DNA from: an uncultured Sneathia sp. | GTDB lineage: Bacteria > Fusobacteriota > Fusobacteriia > Fusobacteriales > Leptotrichiaceae | Assembly: GCA_902494065.1 (NCBI GenBank) | Contig: CABURZ010000009.1 | Span: 1 to 27,315 of the forward strand | DNA: 27,315 bases | Direction of reading: 5' to 3' | Shown here: piece by piece, positions 15,365-24,582 of the stretch | How positions within the stretch are numbered: the first letter of the stretch is position 1 | Layout: every line of letters begins with the position of its first letter | Translations under genes and position numbers: made by a program | Notes under the pieces: generated by a model | Database searches by the model: none | Seen by the model: only the letters and a program-made list of their open reading frames with translations | Told to the model about the DNA's origin: nothing

Positions 15365-16365
15365 AACAAATTAATACCTGCTTTTTCACATTCATTTTCA
15401 ATTTCATTTGTCCATAATGATGATTGAACTTCACCTATGTGAGCTGTTTTTAAAAATAGCATACATATTCTTGATTGTCCTATACCTCCACCTATACTTA
15501 AAGGAAGTTCATCATTAAGTAGCATTTTATGGAATTTAGAAAATTCTTTAATATTAGCTTTTTCTAATTGTTCCAAAAGAGATTTTTTATCAACTCTAAT
15601 ACCCATAGAAGATAGCTCAAAAGGAATATCTAAAACTTTATTGTAGACTATAATATCACCGTTTAATTTCCAATCATCATAATCTGGAGCACGTCCATCA
15701 TGTTTTTCACCATTAGATAAAATATCACCTATTTGCATGATAAAAACAGTTCCATATTTTTTAGATATTTCATATTCTCTACTTTTAGCATCTAAATTAG
15801 GATATAGATCCAATAATTCTTGAGAAGTAATAAAGTGAACATCTGGGGCTAAAAATTTTTCATAATTTGGTAATTTTTTTGATAGAAGATCTTCTGTTTT
15901 TAAAAATACAGAATAAATCTTTTTGACTACATTTTTTAAAAAGTCAATATTTCTATCTTCTTTTGTAATGATTGCTTCCCAATCCCATTGATCAACATAT
16001 ATAGAATGAATATTATCTAAAGTTTCATCACGTCTTATAGCATTCATATCTGTATATATACCATATCCATTTTCAACTCCATATCTTTTAAGAGCAAATC
16101 TTTTCCATTTTGCAAGTGAGTGTATAATTTCAATATTTTTACTAGGTTCTTCTAGCATATCAAAACAAACTGGTCGCTCAACACCATTTAGTGTATCATT
16201 AAATCCTGTTTCACTTCTGACAAAAAGTGGTGCTGAAAGTCTTGTCAATTTTAAAGTATTAGCTAACTCAACTTCAAAATAGTCTTTTATTAACTTTATT
16301 GCTTTTTCTGTTTCAAGGATAGATCTTTTTTGAGTATATCCTTTTGGTATTATAGTGTGTGACAT
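15361..16365 (-). CDS. asnA: Aspartate-ammonia ligase (asparagine synthetase A)
   Basis: A 334-residue enzyme that makes asparagine from aspartate, ammonia and ATP, structurally related to class II synthetase cores. Visible landmarks are LTRLSAPLFVRSETGFNDTLNG, RPVCFD, KRYGVENGYGIYTDMNAIRRDE, YVDQWDWE, GRAPDYDDWKLNGDI and the C-terminal GGGIGQSRICMLFLK. Length is normal. It follows ligA with no intervening base (TAA then ATG) and has a GGAG ribosome binding site within the ligA end. Its 4-base overlap with tmk suggests coupled translation. Confidence 0.97.
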   Translation of the reverse strand: MSHTIIPKGYTQKRSILETEKAIKLIKDYFEVELANTLKLTRLSAPLFVRSETGFNDTLNGVERPVCFDMLEEPSKNIEIIHSLAKWKRFALKRYGVENGYGIYTDMNAIRRDETLDNIHSIYVDQWDWEAIITKEDRNIDFLKNVVKKIYSVFLKTEDLLSKKLPNYEKFLAPDVHFITSQELLDLYPNLDAKSREYEISKKYGTVFIMQIGDILSNGEKHDGRAPDYDDWKLNGDIIVYNKVLDIPFELSSMGIRVDKKSLLEQLEKANIKEFSKFHKMLLNDELPLSIGGGIGQSRICMLFLKTAHIGEVQSSLWTNEIENECEKAGINLL

Positions 16366-18357
16366 TTATTCTCCTTCATCTAGCATATTAACAAAATCAT
16401 CTTCTGTTAATATACTAATATTTAATTTTTTTGCTTTATCTAGTTTTGAACCAGGTTTATCACCTATTATTAAATAATTTAAATTTTTTGAAACACCTGA
16501 TAGATATATACCACCAAATTCTTGAACTAACGCTTTTATTTCTTCACGTTTATAGTTTGAAAGTGTTCCTGTGGCAAGAAAAGTTTTACCACTAATATTT
16601 TTGTTATATTTTGTTTCTTTTTTAGTTGTTTTTAAATTAAACCCTAATTCTTTTAATGCTTTAATTAATCTTAAATTATTCTCATCTTTAAAGAAATTAA
16701 TTAATGATTTGCTAGCTTTTTCACCTACACCTTTTATAGAAGTTAACTTTTCAAAATCAGAATTAATTAGTTCATCTATGTCTAAAATGTTATCACAAAT
16801 TAATTTAGCAGTAGTTTTTCCTATATATGGTATTCCTAGTGAGTAAAGGACAGTATTAAAACTATTTTCTTTAGATTTTTCTATACTATTAATTAAATTT
16901 TCTACATTTTTTTGTCCCATTTTATCAAATGTTATTAACTCATGACGGAAATTTTTTAAATTATATATGTCTAATATATTTGTAATAAATCCAAGTTTTA
17001 TTAGTTTTTGAACTATTTTTTCACCTAATCCTACAATATTCATACAATCTCTTGAACAAAAATATTCAATAGAACGCATAATCTTTTCACTACATACTGG
17101 ATTTAGGCATTTAATTGCAACTATATCAGAAAATGTATATATTTTTTCACCACAACTAGGACATTTAGTAGGTACTAATATATCAATTTGTGATCCATCA
17201 CGACTTTTAAAGTCTACGTTTATAACCTGTGGGATTATTTCTGCTGCTTTTTCAACAGTAACAGTATCATTTATTTTAATATCTTTTTTTCTGATTTCAT
17301 CAAAATTATGTAGTGAGGCACGCTTAACAACGGATCCAGATAGTGTTATTGGCTTAAAATTAGCTACAGGAGTAATAACTCCAGTTCTACCTACCTGAAA
17401 ATCTACTGATAAAATTTTAGTTTTTACTTGTTCTGGTTTGAACTTATATGCAATAGCCCATCTAGGACTTTTAGCTGTATAACCTAGTGTATTATATGTA
17501 CTTAAATCATTTACTTTTAGAACTAAACCATCAGTTTCAAAATTTAATTTTTTTCTCTCAATATCCCAATGATCTATAGCTTGTTTTAAAGAATTAAAGT
17601 CGTTATGCTTTTCAAAAACTCCTGCAGTTTCAAAACCTAATTTTTTTAATAAATCAATACAATCAAGATGTGTTTTTAAATTAAAATCATCTGTATTTAC
17701 CACATAGTATAAATAGCAAGAAAGATTTCTACTAGCTACAATTCTAGAGTCTAGTTGACGTAATGTCCCACTTGCAGCATTACGTGGATTTGAAAATACT
17801 TCTTCTCCTTCAATTTCTCTATCTTTATTTATTCTATTAAACTCTGAAATGGGTAAAATAACTTCTCCACGAACTTCAATATTTATTTCTTCTTTTAATA
17901 TTTTTGGTATATTTTTTATTTTGTATACATTATCTGTTACATCTTCTCCAAAAACACCATCGCCACGTGTTAATGCTTGTACTAATTTACCTTTTTTATA
18001 CTGTAAATCTATACTAAGACCGTCTAATTTTAATTCTAAAATATATTCAACATTTTTGTTTAAAATTTTTCTAACTCTTTCATCAAAGTCTTTAATATCT
18101 TCTATACTGTATGTATTAGCTAAACTTAACATAGGTTTTGTATGAGCTACTTTAGTAAATTTTGTATTAACAAACCCTCCAACTCTTTGAGTAGGAGATA
18201 ATTTTTTTTTTAAATTTGGATAAGTTTTTTCTAAATTTTCTAATTCAACTAAAAGTTCATCAAACTCTTTATCAGAAATTAGACTTTCATTTTTTTCGTA
18301 ATAATAATATGAGTATTTTTCAATTAATTTTTTTAATTCTAAATATCTATCTAGCAT
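16366..18357 (-). CDS. ligA: NAD+-dependent DNA ligase
   Basis: A 663-residue replicative ligase. After the Ia domain (YYYYEKNESLISDKEFD) comes the adenylation domain with the nucleotidyl-accepting Lys110 in ELKLDGLS, then RGEVILP, SNPRNAASGTLRQLD and the OB-fold (VDFQVGRTGVITPVA). A four-cysteine zinc finger follows (Cys399, Cys402 and two further cysteines to about 424), then helix-hairpin-helix repeats (GIPYIGKTTAKLI, IKGVGEKASKSL) and a C-terminal BRCT domain from about 588. All expected parts are present. The start overlaps the guaB end by 11 bases. Confidence 0.97.
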   Translation of the reverse strand: MLDRYLELKKLIEKYSYYYYEKNESLISDKEFDELLVELENLEKTYPNLKKKLSPTQRVGGFVNTKFTKVAHTKPMLSLANTYSIEDIKDFDERVRKILNKNVEYILELKLDGLSIDLQYKKGKLVQALTRGDGVFGEDVTDNVYKIKNIPKILKEEINIEVRGEVILPISEFNRINKDREIEGEEVFSNPRNAASGTLRQLDSRIVASRNLSCYLYYVVNTDDFNLKTHLDCIDLLKKLGFETAGVFEKHNDFNSLKQAIDHWDIERKKLNFETDGLVLKVNDLSTYNTLGYTAKSPRWAIAYKFKPEQVKTKILSVDFQVGRTGVITPVANFKPITLSGSVVKRASLHNFDEIRKKDIKINDTVTVEKAAEIIPQVINVDFKSRDGSQIDILVPTKCPSCGEKIYTFSDIVAIKCLNPVCSEKIMRSIEYFCSRDCMNIVGLGEKIVQKLIKLGFITNILDIYNLKNFRHELITFDKMGQKNVENLINSIEKSKENSFNTVLYSLGIPYIGKTTAKLICDNILDIDELINSDFEKLTSIKGVGEKASKSLINFFKDENNLRLIKALKELGFNLKTTKKETKYNKNISGKTFLATGTLSNYKREEIKALVQEFGGIYLSGVSKNLNYLIIGDKPGSKLDKAKKLNISILTEDDFVNMLDEGE

Positions 18358-19816
18358 TATTTGCTCCAGAATAATTTGGGGCTTCTTTAGTAATTATTAC
18401 ATCATGAGGGTGTGATTCTTTAAGCCCTGCATTAGTGATTTTAACAAATTTTCCATTTGCTTTTAAATCTTCAATAGTTTTAGCACCACAATATCCCATA
18501 CCAGCACGTAAACCACCACAAAGTTGAAATACTGTGTCTTTTAAGCTTCCTTTAGTAGGAACCATTGATTCTATTCCTTCTGGTACTAATTTATCAGTAG
18601 CAGCTTCTAATTGGAAATATCTATCTTTGCTTCCTCTTTTCATAGCTATTAATGATCCCATACCTACATAACTCTTATAGCTTCTACCGTTGTATAAAAT
18701 TTCTTCACCAGGAGATTCTATTGTTCCAGCTAAAAGTCCTCCAAGCATTACGCAATCAGCACCACCAGCTATTGCTTTTACTATATCACCTGATAATTTT
18801 ATACCACCATCAGCTATAACACCTATACCTAATGAATTACATAATTCGCTAATTTCCATTACTGCACTAAGCTGAGGCATACCTACACCTGCAACAACAC
18901 GAGTAGTACAAATTGATCCAGGACCTACACCAACTTTTACAGCATTACATCCAGCATTAATTAGTGCAAGAGCAGCTTCACGAGTTACTATATTTCCTCC
19001 TATTAATTGTAAATCTGGGAATTTTTGTCTTATTTCTTTTATTTTTTCAACAACTCCTCTTGAGTGGCCATGAGCTGAGTCTACGGTTATAATATCGACA
19101 CCTGCTTCAACTAAAGCTTCAACTCTTCTTAATGTGTCAGTTCCTATACCAACAGCAGCACCAACTCTCAATCTTCCTTTTTTATCTTTACATGCATTAG
19201 GATAATTTGTAATATTATCTATATCTTTTATAGTAATTAAACCTTTAAGTATTTTACCATCAACTATAGGTAATTTTTCTATTCTATTATCTAATAGAAT
19301 TTTTTTAGCTTCTTCAAATGTAACATTAGGGCTAGCAGTTATTAGGTTATCTTTTGTCATGACGTCTATAACTTTAGAAGTTAAATCTTCACGATATTTT
19401 AAATCACGATTTGTTATTATACCTAATAATTCTTGTTTATCATTTATTACAGGTAGTCCTGAAATTCTGTATTTTTTCATCAAATCACTTGCATCTTGTA
19501 AAATTGAATCTACATTTAAAGTAATAGGATTAGTTATCATACCGCTTTCAGATCTTTTTACTTTATGAACTTCTTCAGCTTGACGCTCAATAGTCATATT
19601 TTTATGTATGAAACCTATACCACCAACTCTTGCTAGAGCAATAGCTAAATTAGCTTCAGTAACTGTATCCATAGCTGCACTTAGAATAGGTACATTTAAC
19701 TCTATTTCACGTGTAAGATGCGATTTTAAACAAACTTCACTAGGTATAACATTAGATTCTTGTGGAATTAATAGTACGTCATCAAATGTTAAACCTTCCA
19801 TAACAACTTTACTCAT
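18347..19816 (-). CDS. guaB: Inosine-5'-monophosphate dehydrogenase
   Basis: A 489-residue enzyme that oxidises IMP to XMP, the committed step to GMP. The N-terminal barrel part (LTFDDVLLIPQ) is followed by two CBS domains (about 90-205). The catalytic Cys303 lies in GPGSICTTRVVAGVGMPQ, and the flap contains the RYFQLE/KLVPEGIE region. Length is standard. A strong AGGAGGAG ribosome binding site lies within the end of the propeller-UDG gene, with an 8-base overlap. It probably supplies guanine nucleotides independently of the surrounding translation genes. Confidence 0.97.
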   Translation of the reverse strand: MSKVVMEGLTFDDVLLIPQESNVIPSEVCLKSHLTREIELNVPILSAAMDTVTEANLAIALARVGGIGFIHKNMTIERQAEEVHKVKRSESGMITNPITLNVDSILQDASDLMKKYRISGLPVINDKQELLGIITNRDLKYREDLTSKVIDVMTKDNLITASPNVTFEEAKKILLDNRIEKLPIVDGKILKGLITIKDIDNITNYPNACKDKKGRLRVGAAVGIGTDTLRRVEALVEAGVDIITVDSAHGHSRGVVEKIKEIRQKFPDLQLIGGNIVTREAALALINAGCNAVKVGVGPGSICTTRVVAGVGMPQLSAVMEISELCNSLGIGVIADGGIKLSGDIVKAIAGGADCVMLGGLLAGTIESPGEEILYNGRSYKSYVGMGSLIAMKRGSKDRYFQLEAATDKLVPEGIESMVPTKGSLKDTVFQLCGGLRAGMGYCGAKTIEDLKANGKFVKITNAGLKESHPHDVIITKEAPNYSGANNAR

Positions 19817-21446
19817 TTTTTTCTCCTCCTAACCAATTAATTGTATTTTTTGTTTCGATAAATGATTTTCCATAGAAAAAATCATTTGAATTATCTAAAT
19901 TACCCGCAGTTGTAGGGTGATTATGCATAATTTTTTTACCTGATAATATATATTTTTCAAAAGAACTTGCGTCTTTTCCCCAAAGTAGGTAAGTGATATT
20001 TGGGTTTTTAAGGGATATATATTTAATTAAGTCTTTAAAAATATTGTCCCAAAATTTATGGTGAGATCCAGCTACACCTATTTCTACAGTAAATGCAGTA
20101 TTTAATAAAAGTACACCTTGATTCTCCCATGATTTAAAAAGTTTATCTGGTGGTAAAATTTTAAATTTACCTATTTCAATTTCTTCTATAATTTTAGAAG
20201 TTGAAATTAACTTATTATTATATGAATAATATATTAATTTTAATATGTTTTTTAATGTTTTATTTACTAATTTTGTACCCCATGATTTAGTCTTAATTTC
20301 AAAAGCACGTCCTGTTGCAAGATTTGCTTGGTAGTATGGATCTTTTCCAAGTATACAAACTTTTTTATCTGAAAGAGGGGTTTGTAGTGCTTTAAATATA
20401 TCTGATTCATGTGGAGCATAACTTTTTTTAGTTATATTTAGTTTTTTTATGAAATTTTCTATAGTAGACACATTTTCAGTTGTGAAAAATTCTGTATAGT
20501 CAGGGTGTATATTGTACATTTTCATAAATTTACCTATAACTGAGGTATTATCATCATCTACTATCATTAAAATAGCAATTTGCCCATCTAAACTCAACGC
20601 ATAAAGGGTATCTTCTAAATAGATTAATTTTTTTACCTCACTTTTAAATAATTTTATTTTATTTATTACCTTGAACTTATCATTAGTTACTATTATTTCT
20701 CCATATGTGTTACCAAAATAGAACCATTCATCATCGTTAGTCAAATATGTTATTTTATAATCTGAAATGTGTTTATAGTCATATATTTCGCTTGTAGAAG
20801 CATCCCATATTTCTATATATCCATTTACTTTTGTAGTTAATAAATTTATTCCTACAAGTTTCATAAATATATTATTGTCATTTGAATGTATATTTGTAAT
20901 TTCTTCTAAATCAGAAGTAAAAATACGTATATTATTTGAATTTTTATCAGTTTGACGTATTTTTAAAATTATATTTTCATTGTATATATACACAGAATAA
21001 TTGTTGTTATAGTTAGAATCTAATTCAATAGATTTTTCTTCATGTGATAAAGTATCGTAAGAATAAAGTCTAAAATTATTTGAATTAATATATGCTATTT
21101 TTCCAAGTGGACTTATTGCCATAGACAGAATAGTAAAGTCTTTTTTAAATATGCAATCTAGTATTTTTTTAGAAGAACTGTCGCATTTATATACTTCATT
21201 TCTGTTTGTTGTGATATAAAAAGTAGAGGAAGCAAATAATTGATTTTCCTCTTTAATATAGTTTATAGCGTCAGAACTATTTATTCTTCTTTTTAGACTT
21301 TTAATTTCTTTATAGTTATCGTTGTAGAATGTTAGTTTATCTCCAACAGTGATTATGTTATTTGTTAGAGGACTTATTTCAAAGTCTTTTATTTTCTGAC
21401 TAGAATTTATGTACTGTTTTAATATAAGTTTCACATTAATCGCCAC
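19809..21446 (-). CDS. Beta-propeller (WD40-like) / family 1 uracil-DNA glycosylase fusion
   Basis: 545 residues in one uninterrupted frame. Residues 1 to about 305 form repeated beta-strand units with WD-like signatures (GYIEIWDASTSEIYD, DGQIAILMIVDDD), probably a divergent propeller. Residues about 310-545 match Ung along their length: YAPHESDIFKAL, GKDPYYQANLATGRAFEI (367-384, catalytic Asp369), GVLLLNTAFTVEIG (Asn449), LLWGKDA and NHPTTAG (His510). Classical Ung has GQDPYH, and HPSPLS bearing the intercalating Leu. Here these read GKDPYY and HPTTAG, so specificity may differ. The start is uncertain: GTG 21446 overlaps trmB by 11 bases, while GTG 21434 lies one base after the trmB stop. 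Neither has a good ribosome binding site, so coupling to trmB is likely. Confidence 0.85.
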   Translation of the reverse strand: MAINVKLILKQYINSSQKIKDFEISPLTNNIITVGDKLTFYNDNYKEIKSLKRRINSSDAINYIKEENQLFASSTFYITTNRNEVYKCDSSSKKILDCIFKKDFTILSMAISPLGKIAYINSNNFRLYSYDTLSHEEKSIELDSNYNNNYSVYIYNENIILKIRQTDKNSNNIRIFTSDLEEITNIHSNDNNIFMKLVGINLLTTKVNGYIEIWDASTSEIYDYKHISDYKITYLTNDDEWFYFGNTYGEIIVTNDKFKVINKIKLFKSEVKKLIYLEDTLYALSLDGQIAILMIVDDDNTSVIGKFMKMYNIHPDYTEFFTTENVSTIENFIKKLNITKKSYAPHESDIFKALQTPLSDKKVCILGKDPYYQANLATGRAFEIKTKSWGTKLVNKTLKNILKLIYYSYNNKLISTSKIIEEIEIGKFKILPPDKLFKSWENQGVLLLNTAFTVEIGVAGSHHKFWDNIFKDLIKYISLKNPNITYLLWGKDASSFEKYILSGKKIMHNHPTTAGNLDNSNDFFYGKSFIETKNTINWLGGEKNE

Positions 21447-22140
21447 ACTTAACTATTTCAATGTATTTTATACTGATTTTTAATTTATTTATAAATAAAT
21501 GCTCAAATTCAGTTTTTATGTTATTTTTTATGTATTCTGTACTATATAGGTCATCTGTGTAAATTAAAACTTTGTAATCAGACCGACTATTTACTAAATC
21601 TAGTACTGAATTATAGTAATCAAGATGATCTGTTTTAAAATATATTTTTCCATCTTTTTTTAAAAGAGGGTAAAGTTTATTTAAAAGATTTTCAGATAGA
21701 ATTCTTTTTTTTACATTTTTTTCCCAAGGATCGGGGAAATTGATGTATACACCTGATAATTCGTTGTTATCTATAAATTCTTCTATTTTATTAGCATCTA
21801 TACGTATAAATTTAATGTTTTTTAAATCTATATTTTTTGCTTTTCTTGCAGCATATACTAATCTTTTAAGTCTTAATTCATCCCCTATGAAATTTTTTTC
21901 TTTGTTGTTTTGAGCTAATTGTATCAAAAAGTTACCACTACCTGATCCAATTTCAAGAAATAAAGGATTTGAGTTTAAAAATGAACTTTTCGACCATGTT
22001 CCCTTTAATTCTTTTATTTCATTTTCAGCAAAAATTAGATATTGATCATAATTAATCATTTCAAACATATACTTGTTATAATGATTTTTTTGTTTATTAA
22101 AAAAGTATGTCCAAAGTTCTTTTCCTTTATATGAAATCAT
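21436..22140 (-). CDS. trmB: tRNA (guanine-N7-)-methyltransferase
   Basis: 234 residues. It methylates G46 in the variable loop of tRNAs using AdoMet. A Rossmann-type methyltransferase core shows motif I LEIGSGSGNFLIQLA, then FIGDELRLKRL, and the TrmB signature YINFPDPWEKNVKKRILS, with FKTDHLDYYN further on. The N-terminal 50 residues follow the family plan. Start and upstream stop share one base at 22140, so translation is likely coupled with the preceding gene. It overlaps the propeller-UDG gene at its end. Confidence 0.95.
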   Translation of the reverse strand: MISYKGKELWTYFFNKQKNHYNKYMFEMINYDQYLIFAENEIKELKGTWSKSSFLNSNPLFLEIGSGSGNFLIQLAQNNKEKNFIGDELRLKRLVYAARKAKNIDLKNIKFIRIDANKIEEFIDNNELSGVYINFPDPWEKNVKKRILSENLLNKLYPLLKKDGKIYFKTDHLDYYNSVLDLVNSRSDYKVLIYTDDLYSTEYIKNNIKTEFEHLFINKLKISIKYIEIVKCGD

Positions 22141-22934
22141 TAGTTTACAACATCCCCATCTTCTTTTTTGTATTTTTTAATTTCTTCATCTAAATTATAT
22201 TTTTCAGCAATACTTTTAATATATTCATTAGTATTTTCATCCATTTTTGTTTGGAATAGGTATGAAGCTATATTATCATATGCAACTTGCATATCAACAC
22301 CTTCGAAATCTTTTGTGTGGTCAACATAGAATTTGCTTACCATTTCTCCAGTGATTTGTATTTTTTTAGAACAAATAACTTGAACATAATATTTTATTCT
22401 AACTTCTTTTTTTAGAATATCTATATCTTTTTCGTTTTCTTCAAAAAAATTAGTTTTATTAGCTTCTGTAGTTAAAAGTTCAAATAATACCATAGTTTTT
22501 ATTAAATTAGGATCTCCTTTACTAAAAACTATATCTTCTTTTTTTAAAGTTACAGTATCAGACATATTATGTACTAAATTACTTACAAAATCTTGCTCTA
22601 ATCCGTAATTAACTTCTGCATTTAGTTGACTTTTAATTATTTCATGAGCCTTTGAGAAAGGTATATTTTGGCTATCAAAGTATTGTTTATCTTCATTGTA
22701 TTTATCTATAATTGAATTTTCAGTAACAATTAATCTAGGTTCTACAGTTTTTCTCATGTAGTATCTGATTATTTCATTTTTTTCTAGATATTTTAATTCT
22801 TCTAGTTCATTTTCATTAAATTCAAAATTATAGCTTTCATTATATATTGCTCTTGAAACTAGTATGTTCTTAATAGCATCTAGATTATAGTCTACAGCTT
22901 TAAGTTCATCAGTAGTTAACTCAAGTGTCATCAT
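22140..22934 (-). CDS. Uncharacterised protein, possibly SurA/PrsA-N-like cytoplasmic chaperone
   Basis: 264 residues, highly charged and predicted largely helical, with no signal peptide and no membrane segment. I do not recognise a defined family. The stretch around LIVTENSIIDKYNEDKQYFD and IPFSKAHEIIKSQLNAEVN resembles the helical N-domain of SurA/PrsA/trigger-factor-like chaperones, where a short E-x-I-x-x-Y-Y segment precedes a repeat of the form 'pf.. v...I...L'. A second similar stretch occurs at ITGEMVSKFYVDHTKDFEGV with AYDNIASYLFQTKMDEN. No parvulin isomerase domain is seen between them. AAGGAGG precedes the ATG 22934 (22931 is an alternative start). It is the first protein gene after tRNA-Leu and is coupled to trmB. 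Confidence 0.5.
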   Translation of the reverse strand: MMTLELTTDELKAVDYNLDAIKNILVSRAIYNESYNFEFNENELEELKYLEKNEIIRYYMRKTVEPRLIVTENSIIDKYNEDKQYFDSQNIPFSKAHEIIKSQLNAEVNYGLEQDFVSNLVHNMSDTVTLKKEDIVFSKGDPNLIKTMVLFELLTTEANKTNFFEENEKDIDILKKEVRIKYYVQVICSKKIQITGEMVSKFYVDHTKDFEGVDMQVAYDNIASYLFQTKMDENTNEYIKSIAEKYNLDEEIKKYKKEDGDVVN

Positions 22935-22960
22935 ATATTTTCCTCCTTAATATACAAAAA

Positions 22961-23044
22961 TGGTACCTAGGAAGGGACTCGAACCCTTATGGATTTCTCC
23001 GTCAGATTTTGAGTCTGATGCGTCTACCATTTCGCCACCCAGGC
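22961..23044 (-). tRNA. tRNA-Leu (anticodon CAA)
   Basis: An 84-nt class II tRNA with acceptor stem GCCTGGG/CCTAGGT (G-U pairs at the ends), D-arm, anticodon loop CTCAAAA giving CAA, a long variable arm typical of tRNA-Leu, T-arm GGTTCGAGTCC and encoded CCA. It reads UUG codons. It lies between exonuclease III and the 264-residue protein on the same strand, so it may be processed from the leader of the long operon. Confidence 0.96.
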
Positions 23045-23061
23045 ACCTAAATTTATAATTT

Positions 23062-23090
23062 ATTGTATTAAATTTTATCTAAAATGTCAA
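23062..23090 (-). promoter_or_regulatory. Promoter of tRNA-Leu and probably the downstream operon
   Basis: On the - strand, TTGACA (23090-23085) and TACAAT (23067-23062) are 17 bases apart. The -35 element lies inside the last codons of the exonuclease III gene. No terminator is visible between tRNA-Leu and the next gene, so this promoter can drive the chain of overlapping genes down to aspS. Confidence 0.8.
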
Positions 23091-23843
23091 GTTAATATTT
23101 AGCTGTATGGGGCAATGATCAGAATCTAATACAGTAGAGTGTATAATGGAGTCTTCTATTTTAGATTTTATATCATCTGAAGTTATGAAATAATCTATTC
23201 TCCAACCTGTATTATTTTCTCTTGCATGACCTCTATATGACCACCACGTATACGCAAATTCTTTGTTTGGATAAAGATATCTAAATGTATCTACATATCC
23301 GTTGCTCATTATATTATCAAATTTTTTTCTTTCCTCTTTTGTAAATCCAGCACTTTTAGTATTAGTTTTTGGATTTTTAAGATCAATTTCATTATGAGCA
23401 ACATTTAAATCTCCGCAAAGTATTATAGGTTTATTTTTCTTTAGAGTATTTAAATAGTCTAGAAAAGCATCTTCCCATGTCATACGATAATCTAATCTAA
23501 GTAAACCATTTTTAGAATTAGGAGTATAAACAGTTATGAAATAAAAGTTGTTATATTCTAGTGTTATAACCCTACCTTCATTGTCATGTTCTTTAATTCC
23601 TATTCCATAAGAAACGTTTAATGGTTCAACTTTTGTAAAAATAGCAGTACCAGAGTATCCTTTTCTTTGTGCATAATTCCAGTAAATATGGTAATTATCT
23701 AAATTAAAATCAATTTGTCCTTCTGATAATTTAATTTCTTGTAGTGCTATAATATCGGGATTAGATTTTTCAAAAAAATCCATAAATCCCTTTTTCAAAA
23801 CAGCCCTAAATCCGTTAACATTCCATGAAAAAAATTTTAGCAT
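23079..23843 (-). CDS. xth: Exodeoxyribonuclease III / AP endonuclease
   Basis: A 254-residue member of the ExoIII/APE1 endonuclease-exonuclease-phosphatase family that cleaves at abasic sites in base excision repair. Landmarks are KFFSWNVNGFRAVLKKGF, the catalytic Glu in LQEIKL, YTPNS, the metal site GDLNVAHNEIDL, the TWWSYRGHAR-NNTGWRIDYF block and the terminal SDHCPI. The ATG at 23843, one base after the transporter stop, gives the usual MLKFFSWNVNG start. A frame extended to GTG 23867 would add eight residues absent from the family. It may act after the propeller-UDG encoded downstream on the same strand. Confidence 0.94.
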   Translation of the reverse strand: MLKFFSWNVNGFRAVLKKGFMDFFEKSNPDIIALQEIKLSEGQIDFNLDNYHIYWNYAQRKGYSGTAIFTKVEPLNVSYGIGIKEHDNEGRVITLEYNNFYFITVYTPNSKNGLLRLDYRMTWEDAFLDYLNTLKKNKPIILCGDLNVAHNEIDLKNPKTNTKSAGFTKEERKKFDNIMSNGYVDTFRYLYPNKEFAYTWWSYRGHARENNTGWRIDYFITSDDIKSKIEDSIIHSTVLDSDHCPIQLNINLTF

Positions 23844-23844
23844 A

Positions 23845-24552
23845 TTACTCACTTTCTTCCAATTCACGTATTTGATTATTCTTTTTCCAATAAGCAGCTA
23901 TGTATACAAAAGGAGTATCACATAGTGCGACAATAAATTTAAGTGCATATGTTGATATTATGAACTCTATTAGAGTAGGAGTATCAACTTGTCCTATAAA
24001 TGCTATTAGAGTGAAAGTTACGCTATCAACTATTTGGCTAAATATTGTACTCAAGTTATTTCTTAACCAAATTGATCCAAAGCTAGGAGAAAATTTTCTT
24101 ATTAATTGATAAAGATATACATCTAAAAAACTTGAAAAGCCGTATGCTACAAGTGATGCAAATGTAAGTCTATATAGTGGTGTAAATAGAGCTTCTAAAT
24201 GCGGTTGGAATCTATCTATAGGTGTAGGTGTAATTTTTAGAGCAATATTCATTATTATTGTCATAAATATCATAGTTACAAATCCCATACCAACTATATG
24301 TTTTGCGTATTTTTTTCCGTAATTTTCAGATAAAATATCGGCTACCAAAAATATACCTCCATAGGCAATGTTTCCCATAGTTGCATTAATTCCAAATAAG
24401 TTTATAAATTTATTAACTTGCATATTAGCAACTACTATTGATAAAGGAATAAAAAGCATAAGTCCTATTTTACCCCATTTTTTGTATGCATAAAGTATAA
24501 ATCCATAGTTTACAACAATGTAACCTAGCCATATTAGTTCGTTTTTTCCCAT
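23845..24552 (-). CDS. yhhQ: Queuosine precursor transporter, VUT/YhhQ family
   Basis: A 235-residue inner-membrane protein with six or so hydrophobic segments. The family signature is visible as LVADILSENYGKKYAK in the N-terminal half and LRNNLSTIFSQIVDSVTFTLIAF in the C-terminal half. Members of this family (formerly DUF165) import the queuosine precursors preQ0/preQ1 or queuine used for modifying tRNA wobble positions. AGAGGAGA precedes the ATG. It is followed directly by xth with one base between stop and start, so the two are co-translated. Substrate is inferred from the family. Confidence 0.88.
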   Translation of the reverse strand: MGKNELIWLGYIVVNYGFILYAYKKWGKIGLMLFIPLSIVVANMQVNKFINLFGINATMGNIAYGGIFLVADILSENYGKKYAKHIVGMGFVTMIFMTIIMNIALKITPTPIDRFQPHLEALFTPLYRLTFASLVAYGFSSFLDVYLYQLIRKFSPSFGSIWLRNNLSTIFSQIVDSVTFTLIAFIGQVDTPTLIEFIISTYALKFIVALCDTPFVYIAAYWKKNNQIRELEESE

Positions 24553-24582
24553 ATTGTCTCCTCTTATTAAGTATTTTTATTA

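Noticed and set aside
23844..23867. Longer exonuclease III from GTG 23867
   Set aside because: The extra eight residues are the overlapping end of yhhQ read in another frame; family members start at MLKFFSWNVNG.
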